Shown here in pieces: positions 1 through 8,718 of a DNA stretch of 24,990 nt. A program made the position numbers and the translations under genes. Below the pieces are notes generated by a model. The model saw only the letters and a program-made list of their open reading frames with translations, was not told where the DNA came from and made no database searches. The stretch comes from Paramacrobiotus richtersi. Its lineage: Eukaryota; Tardigrada; Eutardigrada; Parachela; Macrobiotidae. The stretch covers positions 1 through 24,990 of the forward strand of contig JAQGAU010000673.1 in assembly GCA_034698045.1 (NCBI GenBank). Direction: 5' to 3'. Each line of letters begins with the position of its first letter. Position 1 is the stretch's first letter.

Positions 1-260
1 CGAGTTGGTTCTTACGCCGACCAAGCTGAGAAAATGTTTACTTCGGGAAACTGGCCTCCTAACATTGGGGTGCGTGCATGGATGTTCGCCCCCAAACAGG
101 CTCAGTAATCTGTCATTTGTGTGGTTGCGGACTGTCGTTTCATTGTTTTCCTGTACTGTAATCCATCTCAAATACATTTCAGTAAACGTTGCTATTGAAA
201 AAAAGTTGGTAAAATTTAATAAAACCAGCGTGGATATTCCAAAGGTTCCCGCATAACCGA
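1..260 (+). pseudogene. Element A: possible Gag tail with zinc-knuckle-like motif
   Basis: Short stretches here read like the end of a retrotransposon Gag, but only in alternating frames. About 15-110 translates to a Trp-containing helical segment. Near 110-150 another frame gives CHLCGCGLSFH, which resembles a degenerate CCHC zinc knuckle (the nucleic-acid-binding motif of Gag). No frame stays open for long, and the left window edge cuts the element. The Gag reading is inferred mainly from position: the same strand runs on into a gypsy-type pre-RT and RT segment from about 2080. Weakly supported. Confidence 0.25.
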
Positions 261-724
261 TGGCAACGGTCCCGCAGTTTGACGTTGATTTGGAAGATGG
301 TTGGGAAACGGTACAGCAGTCGTAAAACACAACGGACCGCAGTGTCAATAAACTACGAGAAGCTGAATGGCCAACGATTAACCCGGCCGAGATTGTGTAT
401 CCTCAGCAGGATGTTTGTCTTCCAGAATCAGAAGACGAACAAGATCAAGCAATGGACTGTGATAACAAGAATACCGACTTGAGCAGTGAAATAAATAAAC
501 GAATGGAACAGCTGATCAACAAGATAAACGTTTGTGAAATTTACGACCGGGAAGTCGGTAAACTAAACTGCAAAGTTCTTGAGCCAATACGAGCACGCGA
601 CAGGAAAGAAAAGTGGGAAGATGAGCTTACGGCTGTGTCGCTGTTAAAAGAAATTCCGACAAGAACAGACCGAAAAGTCTTAAAACTAAAGAATAAAACC
701 CTCGGTGTACTGTTCGGAGGTTAA
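261..724 (+). pseudogene. Element A: acidic/charged linker ORF remnant
   Basis: An ATG at 261 opens a short acidic peptide ending near 324. The main open frame follows through 395-724 and is rich in Glu, Asp, Lys and Arg. It includes the helical segment INKRMEQLINKINVCEIYD and a basic tail. I recognise no domain; in particular I find no aspartic-protease DTG/DSG motif, although a protease is expected somewhere between Gag and RT in a Ty3/gypsy element. The charged composition continues in the following ORFs, so these look like pieces of one polyprotein broken by indels. Assignment to a retrotransposon rests on the RT found downstream on the same strand. Confidence 0.35.
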
Positions 725-771
725 TAAAGCAGCCGAGCCGTGTTGCGAAAGCTGACGTCCCCGATGTTGAC

Positions 772-1405
772 ATGTCGGACACCAATGAGAAAGCAGCCGT
801 ACAGCATACTGTTGAAGAGAAATTACAAGAGCCGAAAGTGGGGGAAATCAAAGCAAACCAAGTGGTACCATCGTTTCACGCAGAACCGATGGCACCAGGG
901 ATAAAGGGGATAAAGAGAATCCAGTTTCGCGAGACGAGGGTTGGCACGACCTTTGGATTTGGAAGAAGAGACAGAAGAGGAAGAGAACATTTTTCGGGAG
1001 TCTTTTCCTTTGAGACGGAAGTGGTACAACAATTGCCAATCAAAGCAGCAACAGAATTGCCAACAGAAAAAGTAGCGGTCGCCAAAGTTAATTACCGAGA
1101 ACGCAGCGGATATTTTCCCAATGAATAAACTTTTGAAAGAAATGAAACGAAGCAAACACTTCGTGAAAGCAGATGTGACCAGTATGTACTTACTGCGTTA
1201 CCAGCAATTAAGTGAAGAGAATAACAAGAAAAAAAATGAGCATTTGGACCGCGTGTTTTTGTTGGAACAAGCAAAGACGAACGTGGCAGCAAAGGAGCCA
1301 GAGCCATATCGGCAAGGATTGTTAACAATGTACCAAGATGATGGGCCGCCTCAACAGAAATTCTTTGAAGAAAAACGAACGATAGCCCGGGAAAAGCAAG
1401 ACTAA
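772..1405 (+). pseudogene. Element A: two overlapping charged ORF fragments
   Basis: Two open frames overlap by a few bases, 772-1128 (ATG, frame 1) and 1121-1405 (ATG, frame 2), as expected if one coding region suffered a single-base indel near 1120. The first is mixed charged with a basic, Gly/Arg-rich middle. The second is strongly helical and Lys/Glu-rich, with the stretch LSEENNKKKNEHLDRVF. No catalytic motif is visible. The same-strand, near-abutting chain of frames from 261 to 2275 ending in a pre-RT segment suggests they form the Gag-Pol linker of element A. That is inference; no fragment here is diagnostic by itself. Confidence 0.35.
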
Positions 1406-1412
1406 GAAAGCA

Positions 1413-2108
1413 ATGGATCTCTCGAAATTCCCTACAACTGCGATAAAGCAACTGTTAGCGGATGTGCTGACGGATTCGCAAGATTATATTTTCCCCGCAA
1501 AGCAAGAAAAGTTTGAACTGCCAACAATGGTCAACAGACACAACAGAGAAAAACGGCGACTGAAAACAATTGTGCAAGATCGGAAAGGAATAATTCGGAG
1601 GCGGAAAATCCGGGAGAAAGAAAAAACTGAGGTCAACATGGTGTCGGCAAGTAATTTGGACGGTAGTTCCCACCACGTGAAACCGGAAACGGAAACTCCG
1701 AACATCGGTTGTCCTGGCCCGCCGCGTATTCATGAAGAAAGGGCAGAAGCAACTGATTCCGGTCTGGATGTATCTGATGACGCAGATACACCCGGAAATG
1801 ATCAGGATGACTTGGTGGATGATTTACTGGATGCTGTGAATAAACAGAAGCTGACAGCGGATTCGGGAATTGAAGAAACGGACGATGAGAAAATTGCAAC
1901 GGTCAGTCAGGAAATTTTGGATAAAGTGGATGATGTAGCTGAAAAAAGAGGAATTCGCAGAAAGAAACTGAATGACAAAGGATTTTCGCGAGTTTACACA
2001 GCGCAGGATTACGTGATTAAAGCAAGGTCGCAGCCGATTGAGTGCGAGTACTCAACTGGCATCGAGCACGAAATGATCAGTTTATGTTTACACCAAACCC
2101 GTTGGTGA
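1413..2108 (+). pseudogene. Element A: 231-codon charged ORF upstream of RT
   Basis: This is the longest intact frame of element A (ATG at 1413). The N-terminal third is basic (for example KGIIRRRKIREKEKTE). The middle is acidic, with repeated Asp-rich runs such as DSGLDVSDDADTPGNDQDD. The C-terminal part returns to mixed charge. The frame is lost near 2075, where the neighbouring +2 frame (2042-2275) takes over with a recognisable pre-RT sequence, so the natural protein most likely ran through with one indel since. I see no protease, zinc finger or membrane segment. The layout resembles the spacer between Gag and RT in Ty3/gypsy elements; the function of the acidic region is unknown. Confidence 0.4.
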
Positions 2109-2275
2109 ATACTGGCCAGAAAATCGAAGTTTTACCTGGAGTAGTGCAACCAACGAAAGGAAACTTCATGGTCCTAGCATCGAATAATTTCGAGAAAAAT
2201 CAGCTGAGTAAATCGGGAACATTGCTGAGATACATCGAAAGCTACGAAGAAATGCCGGATATGAGCTGTTTATAA
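2042..2275 (+). pseudogene. Element A: pre-RT segment of gypsy Pol
   Basis: From about 2075 this frame contains NPLVNTGQKIEVLPGVVQPT followed by a Gly-Thr-Leu-Leu segment and IESYEE. Gypsy-type Pol proteins carry a region of this style between the protease and the RT, where a short beta-rich stretch precedes the first RT helices. It ends at a TAA (2273-2275), and the RT-proximal reading continues from 2277 in another frame, so an indel or nonsense change separates them. The apparent start at 2042 is a GTG in the overlap with the upstream ORF and is not biologically meaningful. Confidence 0.5.
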
Positions 2276-2276
2276 A

Positions 2277-2701
2277 GTTCGAGAATACACACCGGAGGAA
2301 GACGCAGAATTTGAAATTATGTTGCAGAAGCTGAACGTTAATACGAAATTAACTGAGGATGAGAGAAAATGCATTATGGATTTATTACGTAAATTTCGGG
2401 ATATATTCCCAACGAAGCGCAGACCATACGGAGAATGAGATGTATCGACTCATGAAACTGATACTCGTAATCATGCACCGATTAAGTGCTTACCAACAAG
2501 AACGTCCTGGTCTGGAAGGCAAATGATGTCGAATCATGTTAAGGAAATACTTGAGAAGGGGATAATCGACGGTCGTGTTCACCGTGGAGTTTTCCGGTCG
2601 TAATGGGTAAAAAAAATGGAAGTACAAGGCTCTTTGTGAACCACATCAAGCTTAACCAGATAACGAGCAGAAATGTTTACCCGTTACCAATAGACAGCAT
2701 T
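2277..2701 (+). pseudogene. Element A: reverse transcriptase, N-terminal half (gypsy type)
   Basis: Frame 3 from 2277 gives the helix before the RT (LRKFRDIFPTKRRPYGE), then a TGA at 2442-2444, then VKEILEKGIIDGR. Near 2580 the reading moves to frame 2, giving SPWSFPVVMGKKNGSTRLF, then a degenerate form of the conserved VDYRKLN block and YPLPID. This order (I/L-EKGII, SPW-PVV-KK-G-R, YPLP) is the standard N-terminal finger region of Ty3/gypsy RTs. The copy is dead: at least one nonsense codon and one frameshift. Its continuation is displaced to about 3426 by a palindromic insertion. Confidence 0.85.
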
Positions 2702-3425
2702 CGACTGCACGCGCAGCCGCCTTCTTCGGCCAGTTGCACATGCAACAATAAAATGCCGGCAGCTTGCTGAACGATTTGTGCATAGCAAAGCATGGGAATA
2801 TCGTTAACTTTGTTTGCTTCCAGAAATGCATATATCAAGGCTACAATCGTCATCTGTATACAAAAACATTTGTTATTTTTTTCTTTATCATACAGAAGGT
2901 TGTTTGCTGACTGCGATGAAGCTGTAAAGCAGATATCAGCAAGAACCGATTTCCATCCTGTAGCGAGCCGAAGTAACCCCCACAGGGGCGGAAGCGTGCT
3001 CGGCCGGTCTGTCACAGTGTTGTGTCACTAGAAATGGTTCCCTAAGGCGCGAAATACATCAGCGAGCCAGACGTTGTGGTTGGTTCGTGAAATAGCATTG
3101 TAGTCGACCAGCCGAGCACACTTCCGCCCCTAAGGCAGTGACTTCGGTTCGCTGCTGGATGTAAATCTCTTCTAGAGTTCCGAAGCTGATATCTAGTTTA
3201 CAATTTCGTTACAGTCAGTGAAGAACATTCTCCGTGATGAAGAAAAACATAACAAATATTCTGATATACAACTGGCGATTGTAGCCTAGATTTGTGCATT
3301 TCTGGGAGCAAATGAAAATTACGGTATTTCTACACTCTCCTATGGCAAAATCGTTCTGGTTGCTGCCGAGATTTTGTGCATTTGTGCAACTGCGCGTGCA
3401 TTAGCATGCTCGCATGCTGCTCATT
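2702..3425. mobile_element. Foldback/MITE-like element: ~0.7 kb imperfect palindrome inside RT
   Basis: The left arm (about 2706-3031) matches the reverse complement of the right arm (about 3087-3400), leaving a loop of roughly 55 nt. Matching blocks by eye include TGCACGCGCAG (2706-2716 against 3390-3400), AGATATCAGC (2931-2940 against 3185-3194), CCAGAAATGCA near 2820 against 3304, and a long block at 2953-3008 against 3113-3170. Small indels and substitutions occur throughout, and the left arm carries an extra ~15 nt near 2717. The element interrupts a gypsy RT exactly between the YPLPID block and the next block. CATT at 2698-2701 and 3422-3425 may be a 4-bp target duplication. I see no transposase, so this is probably a non-autonomous foldback element. 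Confidence 0.75.
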
Positions 3426-3656
3426 GCAGACGATTTATTGGTGGAAGTTGGGGTTCGGTATCTTCACAGGAATCGACTGCGCATCCGGATTTTGGCAGCT
3501 GAAAGTACACGAGAACAGCATCGAGAAAACAGCGTTCTGCACACCGGAAGGCCTCTACGAATTTCTTCGTTTATGCCATTTGGACACACCGATGCACCGG
3601 CGACATTTCAAGCTGCTATGGATAAGGCATTCAAAAACTTGAAGCACCATGGGACA
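3426..3656 (+). pseudogene. Element A: reverse transcriptase, central part
   Basis: Resuming after the insertion, the sequence encodes ADDLLVEVG, then in another frame FTGIDCASGFWQL and KTAFCTPEGLYEF, then after a second shift MPFGHTDAPATFQAAMDKAF. These are the classic gypsy RT blocks: the motif A aspartate region (TGIDCASGFWQ), the TAF-TP-G-YEF strand, and the MPFG-APATFQ block. Two frameshifts show the copy is inactive. The catalytic motif C (YLDD) should follow, but the sequence breaks off after the AMDKAF helix and is replaced by a short antisense scrap and A-rich DNA. Confidence 0.85.
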
Positions 3657-3700
3657 ACTATCCCCGTCCGCAACGGCGCAAACTCCGGGCGGTAAAGCAA
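3657..3700 (-). repeat. Inverted scrap of gypsy Pol sequence
   Basis: ACTATCCCCGTCCGCAACGG (continuing to 3678) recurs at 22745-22766 with a single difference over 22 nt, and a GGGCGGTA follows in both. At 22745 the reverse complement is coding (AVADGDSGHGVLV, just before the RT catalytic motif of the minus-strand gypsy fragment). Here the same sequence lies antisense to element A, directly after its AMDKAF block. It looks like a small inverted piece of the same Pol family joined at the break point. Confidence 0.5.
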
Positions 3701-3702
3701 AC

Positions 3703-3845
3703 GACAGAAAAAAATAGACAAAAATAGAAGAAAAAAAATAAAAAAAATAAAAAAAAAATAAAAAAAAAATAAAAAATAAGTAAAATGAATATATAAATAA
3801 TTAAACATAAATATATATATTAGTAAACATACATATGAAATAAAA
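3703..3845. repeat. A-rich simple repeat
   Basis: Long A runs are separated by single T or G (AAAAAAATAAAAAAAAATAA style), then grade into an A/T-rich run with ATATAT. Low complexity. It may derive from a poly(A) tail or from expansion at the truncated retroelement end; I cannot tell which. Confidence 0.8.
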
Positions 3846-4482
3846 TAATTAATAATCGGAAACCAGAAAATTGCGCCCGCTCATTATGAGCACTAAACAA
3901 CGTAGCGTAATAAATAAATACGCGGTTCTGCACTGGCTGGGACTATTAAGCAAATAGAAATGTATTCGATAATAAATATATAGGAAAAAAAATTTTTAAT
4001 TAAAGAAAAAGAAACAATCAATATTAAAATTAATTAATATGGTCTCAAGCTTTCGTTACTAGGAACGATAAATAATTGCTATACACCGTGGATTGGGTTT
4101 TGTGTTGGTAATTAAATTTTGGAATTGATTTAACGACTAGTACTGTATCTGATGGCAAATAATTTACAAAATGGACCTAGTCAAGTAATCACGCCCAAAG
4201 TTATCCAGAACAACCAGTTTTAGATCGCTCATATAGACACCACCTAACTCCAGTGGGAACCAGAGCAAGAAACTGAGACAAAAATGTAAACATAGTACTT
4301 TTATCAGTAACGTTTAACAGTACATTTTAGCACACGCTGATGTAAGAAAAAATGAACCGTGAAAAATACCAAAAGCTCTCTGGAGCGTCAATCAGTTCAA
4401 CAATTTCGCACTGGATATTACCCAGTAAATTCTGCGTGTTGTACTATTTTTCTGCCTTGGTCATTAGTCATTAGTTATAAAA
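3846..4482. other. AT-rich non-coding stretch
   Basis: No coding frame, RNA gene or repeat that I recognise. It lies between the truncated gypsy element and the small two-exon gene, so the last ~100-200 bases may include that gene's promoter. I see no clear TATA box that decides a start site. Confidence 0.5.
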
Positions 4483-4735
4483 ATGGATGCTGTTACCATT
4501 AATAAATCCACGCTGATCCGAGACGAGTTGCACTATCGTTGCGAGTATGCTAGCGGGTGCGTAATATAAATGGATTTTATTAGTTAAAATGTTGAATCGG
4601 TTGTTTAATATTGATATATCTTTTTTTTCTTTGATTTGATAATTTGCAGAAAGGTCATCTGGAAAAAGCGCAAGCAAGCGATCAAGCAACACCCGGAAGC
4701 TGTTCACCGCTTTGAGCAATCACAAGACAACGCCG
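4483..4735 (+). CDS. Unrecognised gene, first two coding exons
   Basis: Exon 1 (4483-4556) starts at an ATG and encodes MDAVTINKSTLIRDELHYRC and four further residues. It is followed by a GTGCGT donor, a 93-nt T-rich intron and a TTTGCAG acceptor at 4649. Exon 2 (4650-4735) encodes a basic, Gln-rich segment (VIWKKRKQAIKQHPEAVHRF...) and ends at a GTAAGT-type donor. The phases agree: exon 1 leaves two bases and exon 2 supplies the third. Two strong splice junctions plus a consistent frame make this a credible host gene. I do not recognise the protein. A later short frame at 4913-4990 (MPPPRADLWADEDYLV) could be a further exon, but its acceptor is poor. Confidence 0.55.
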
Positions 4736-4739
4736 GTAA

Positions 4740-5770
4740 GTTCAATTTCTTTAAAACACACAAAACAACGTAAAATTATGTTGCTGTATGATCGCTTCAC
4801 CGGCTCGGAGTTATTAGGAATGCCGTAGTTTTACATATCGTAGATGCTACTTTAGAACAATTTCTTTCGGTAACTTTTTATATAGGAGCTGCAAATTAAT
4901 TTTCGAGATATGCCGCCGCCGCGCGCTGACCTTTGGGCCGACGAAGATTATTTAGTCTTGTTTACGTGCAGTTTAATCAATAATTAGCAAATGAGTGTAG
5001 TTTTTGAATTTTTTAGCAGTGCCTTACAGTTTATAACTAATCCTTCTTCCTTGTTTAGTGGTTCGTTAAAAAGTAAAGATAAAAGTTTCATAGCAGGAAA
5101 GAAAATTTGCGTTAATCCAGTACATAAAGTTATGCGGTAGCAAAGCGTCCAGATCACATCGTTTAACCAGAGAGTAATTTAATTAAGAAAGTTACGACAT
5201 ACTGATTTTTATTGTGTCTATATCGTTTTTTGGGCGACTGCCGGATAAATATGCATACTGTGACAGATAATGGCTGTGCGGCCGCAGATTTTTGACGCTT
5301 TTGTTAAGTATTAAGGTGCACGAGAATGAGCGAGATCAGACTGGAAGTTTTGATGCCTAACGTTTCAAACTTGTAGTTGCCTGTGCGCCTGCGCAGTTTT
5401 GTAGTGAATGGAATAAAATTATGTTATACTGGTACGATAGCATAAATTAACGTGACATTCAATCAGAAATTTACGATTTTTCAAATTTTATTACCGCTGG
5501 TACTACATAGTGTAAAGCGCGCCGAACGGCATCTTCAATGCAACACGTTACGCTAATTACACTACGCTACTCACACTACCATTCGCTGCACACTTTCAAA
5601 ACCGATAGTTAGCTGACTCAGCTTTTTTGAAATCGTCTTATTGAGCCGATAACAATTCAAGTACCTTAGTAGTCGTCAATCTGAATCCATAACAATAGTG
5701 CCTAAGATAGTCGAAATATATTTGCCAAAAAAAAGATCGAAATATATTCCGCCGTTTCTCCGTGGCCAAG
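4740..5770. other. Mostly non-coding, possible intron or intergenic DNA
   Basis: No long frame and no recognisable domain. The only peptide that looks coding is at 4913-4990 (Met-Pro-Pro-Pro...Tyr-Leu-Val, stop at 4988). The rest is AT-rich with short unrelated frames. Confidence 0.45.
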
Positions 5771-5771
5771 C

Positions 5772-5849
5772 ATGAATTACGCAAGGTCACACCCGGACAC
5801 AGAGGAGCGCGAAACTGAACCGAAAGATGATGCCGGCATCACAACAAAT
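5772..5849 (+). CDS. Putative short exon, acidic peptide
   Basis: An ATG at 5772 opens a 26-codon charged peptide (MNYARSHPDTEERETEPKDD followed by AGITTN) that runs into a good donor, GTAAGC, at 5850. Composition looks coding, while the sequence beyond the donor becomes AT-rich and repetitive. Splicing to or from another exon could not be shown: joining it to the exon ending at 4735 by the nearest upstream AG gives an immediate stop. It could be a first coding exon of a separate gene, or chance. Confidence 0.25.
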
Positions 5850-5937
5850 GTAAGCGCTGTGAACAAATGTGTCGTACGAGATAGTAAACCTGGTCCATTC
5901 AGAAATGTAGCATTTTGCATGCACGGTTTTCAGCTAA

Positions 5938-5995
5938 CATTTGTTATACTATATAATAACTATACAATAACTATATACTATATAATAACGAACAA
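5938..5995. repeat. Short AT-rich tandem motif
   Basis: ACTATATAATAACTATACAATAACTATATACTATATAATAAC: three to four loosely repeated units of about 13-19 nt. Simple-sequence DNA. Confidence 0.6.
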
Positions 5996-6085
5996 AAATT
6001 TACATGCGAAGTTCGCAGTTAATCAAAAGAAAACTGTTAGTGTCAATTTAGGACGAAAGATCTTTAGCTACAGCTTTGACTGAAT

Positions 6086-6600
6086 TTCATTATTGAGAAT
6101 TATGTATGCAGCAAGCCGTATAGCGGTGGGACAGTAATGCGTAGCTGTGTGGAACGAGCACTCAACCGTGCAAAGTGTAAAAATATAGTGCCATTGTACA
6201 AGCGTGCAAGCTGTGCAGCGTTTCCAGTAGGCGATAATCATGTTAGCCGTCTTTGTTGTCTGAGCAGCGCCTGTTTTTTAGTGATTCTCGAAGCAGGGGA
6301 CTGTACGTGTGGAAATGACATTTTTCGATGCTGTGTAAACAACGTGGACGAATATGTGCACTTGATCACTAACGAACTGCCAGTGAACTTCGGAGCTGCA
6401 AAGCCGGCAGCTCGCATTGCTGTTTTGTTGGCCAAAAGTTCATCTCGGTCAGCGCGCACTGCCTGTCCAAAGATCAGAACCCGGTTACGCAACTGTCGCC
6501 GGCAAAAGTGTTGTGAGTCATGTGTATCATTTACAAGTAAAACATTCTGCCCCGTTCGTCTCTTGACAAATTATTTTGTTATTTTTGCAGGATGATTAGT
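6086..6600. other. Open but unassigned sequence with a strong splice acceptor
   Basis: A plus-strand frame of 152 codons (6137-6595, Cys-rich) and a minus-strand frame of 84 codons (6238-6492) overlap; neither resembles a family I know. TTTGTTATTTTTGCAG at 6581-6596 is a good plus-strand acceptor and GTGAGT at 6512 a good donor, so part of this may be exon sequence. None of the joined frames I tried stays open for long. Left unassigned. Confidence 0.3.
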
Positions 6601-6604
6601 TCAG

Positions 6605-6880
6605 CATGCGGAGCGAATGGTCACAGAAAGGACATTGCACTATAACATTGCAGCTGATCTCTTCCAGCTTCCGCTTGCCAGTCTGCAGCCCATTCTCGAT
6701 GTCAAAGCCACGTGTTCAACCACGGTTTCCACAACGGACATCCTTCTGCCTGACCGTTTGACAAGTTAGACATTTCGCCGTTTGCCATTTCTTACGTGGC
6801 AAGTGAAGGTCACTGCCGGTTGCACGGAGCCGTTTATTCATGCGCCGAGAAGCTGTCAGGCGGGTAAAACACTACGCAGT
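6605..6880 (-). pseudogene. Zinc-ribbon-like protein fragment
   Basis: On the minus strand a frame reads MNKRLRATGSDLHLPRKKWQ, then AKCLTCQTVRQKDVRC, then after an in-frame TGA continues FDIENGLQTGKRKLEEISCN and VIVQCPFCDHSLRMLN before a TAA. Two CxxC pairs, about 50 residues apart and flanked by basic helices, are what a small zinc ribbon looks like. The spacing recalls small RNA-binding zinc-ribbon proteins such as Rpp21, but I cannot claim that family. The TGA suggests a pseudogene, or an unrecognised intron between the two CxxC pairs. Confidence 0.35.
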
Positions 6881-7089
6881 GAGTTTGTAAGAGCTCGCAG
6901 ATGGAGATGATATTTTATTGTGATCCCTTAGATTCGCATAACTTGCCTGGTCGAGATTTTGCTTTGAAGTTTGTCCGAATTTTGAGAGTTATAAAACTCA
7001 GGGGCTGATAAAATACTCCTTACTTTTGGCCTGCAGATGTGCTTTTACTGTTATTCATGCCATGTAGTTTAGCGTGAATGTTTTGTTGT

Positions 7090-7530
7090 AGCGGTCCAAA
7101 GTACCAATCGCCGTTGCGTTACGATAACCAGCTGTGCGATAACCACTTCCGGCTGTACGTTCTGCCGGGCTTTATTTACCGCTACGACATTTCCACTCAG
7201 CCGGACAAGTATCCCCGCCGGTTTGATAGCGAGATCACCGAGACCATTGAGCAGGCCCGCATTTCACATCCAACGAACAGAAGCTCGTGTTTGATGGCAA
7301 TAAGGACCAATAATTACACCCGGGAAGCGAAACCCATTGCCTTTTCTTACCCCGCTAATCGCCTGGTTAGCTTATTGATCAAGGGATTCTTGTACGAAAC
7401 CGCCGGTCACTTTGGCGCCCAGAGAGCCAAAACTGGTTCGGACGAACTTCGCTTCGGTTCGCTTTTGCCCAAGTCATCTAGTCCATCTGATATCGCGTTG
7501 CTGTGCTGGCTGCAAGCCATTTAACCCAGT
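7090..7530 (+). pseudogene. Argonaute N-terminal domain fragment
   Basis: Argonautes bind small guide RNAs and silence complementary RNA. After a TTGTTGTAG acceptor-like sequence, frame 1 gives DNHFRLYVLPGFIYRYDIST, then QPDKYPRRFDSEITETIEQA. This fits the Argonaute N-domain pattern N-x-F ... Y-x-YD-[VI] ... PDK-x-PRR-x-x-x-E. A one-base shift near 7262 moves to frame 3, which gives NEQKLVFDGNKDQ, matching the FDG-x-K motif that follows in the family, and then a TAA. Frame 1 also stays open to 7524, but its sequence is no longer Argonaute-like. No linker, PAZ or PIWI domain is recognisable downstream. Either a decayed gene or one or two exons of a rearranged one. Confidence 0.5.
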
Positions 7531-7534
7531 ACAT

Positions 7535-8200
7535 TCACCTGCAAGTTTGAAGACAAGAAAATCTTTATGAACAACCAGAAATTCGATAAGCCATTGTTAG
7601 AAGCATCCTGGACCGAGCATATGCAGTAGTCGCCTATTAGGATGCAGAATGAAGGAGAAGCTTTTCCTGTTGGCTCCAACCGTGCTCACGTTAATGGTCG
7701 GATGTTGTAGTCTATGGTGGAGCAGATGGATGGTTTTCGCAGAAAGTCATACGGTAGCTCTTCAGCCAGACAGTGTTTCCATTTAGGGGGGTTTATGCAA
7801 GAGGATCTCGTTGTTTCTGGAATGTTTTCGAGAGCTTAACAGTCACCATTGCGCTCTGCGCTGGCTGCCCTGGCCAGTGAGAAGGATACGAACAAGGAGA
7901 AGTGTAAGCCGTCAAAAAAACAAACGTTTGCTAGGCTGTTAGCACGACTTTTACCAACAGGTGCATTCACTACCTTGCATACACAGTGAAAGAAAATGTT
8001 GCGGTTTGTGAAACATTTTTGTACATTGTATGAAGATATGTGCGTATGAAACAATTTATGACTAATACGAGTAAACTAGTACTTGACAAATGTTAGAATG
8101 AGGTGCTATAAACGGTTGTTCATCCGAATGTAACTGTTAATAATAAACTGCAGGTGCTGTTTTCATCGCTCTGAACAAACAGCTAGTGTATCAAACAATT
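7535..8200. other. No supported gene
   Basis: Short frames only. Fragments at 7540-7620 and 7640-7800 have coding-like composition and could be decayed Argonaute exons, because they lie on the same strand, but no motif confirms it. From 7900 the sequence is plain AT-rich DNA. A minus-strand 72-codon frame (7836-8054) shows no features. Confidence 0.35.
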
Positions 8201-8211
8201 GTGATTAATAA

Positions 8212-8718
8212 TTGTCGTGTTTTGTAGTGACGTCTGACAAAAAAATCGAAACATTCGAACGCCGGCAAAATCCTGGTGAACCGGTTTCTCCGATAGAGAA
8301 GAACATCAACAGCTTTAACAACGTTGAGCATGCTCCGGAGTCCACAACCAACGGCGCGAGACAGTGGAAACAGATCGCAAACGCGTTGTGGACAGTTGGC
8401 AGGAACGGGATCCTCTGCGAGATTGGGTGGCTGCTGAATTATCGATAGTGCTCCAGTCCCATCTACATCACAGATCAGTGCCAGGGATGTGAAGAATTCG
8501 CCTGCACCTTATGTTGGCACGGCTGAGAATAACGGCATGGTTGCTAAAGCTCGTGTAAATGAGGATAGTACGTCCAGAATAAACGAAGCTTCTGTTGTGG
8601 TGAAAAAACAACGGATAACGGGACGTTCCACCAAACCGCTGCCAAGTGCCATTTCGTCATCCCGTACCTCTGCTCTCAGTCTTGACAACCGGGCTGATAC
8701 GCTGTTTTCGGACAATAT
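8212..8718 (+). other. Polymerase upstream region, possible N-terminal exons
   Basis: Three short plus-strand frames overlap: 8212-8448, 8489-8740 and the beginning of the 8646-9851 frame (whose start is a GTG). They are Ser/Thr/Asn-rich, hydrophilic and without domains. Their position directly upstream of the polymerase makes them candidates for its variable N-terminus, probably spliced or frameshifted, but no splice pair could be fixed. A separate small gene is equally possible. Confidence 0.3.

Noticed and set aside
627..1155. Several minus-strand frames opposite the charged ORFs of element A
   Set aside because: They are Phe/Ser/Leu-rich mirror images of Glu/Lys-rich coding on the plus strand, with no domain.
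3703..3845. A LINE or SINE poly(A) tail
   Set aside because: No LINE or SINE body precedes it on either strand; the preceding sequence is gypsy RT, whose elements do not end in poly(A). Kept as simple repeat.
6137..6595. Cys-rich 152-codon protein
   Set aside because: Cys spacing is irregular, there is no signal peptide, the frame overlaps an equally long minus frame, and a splice acceptor lies at its end. Likely chance.
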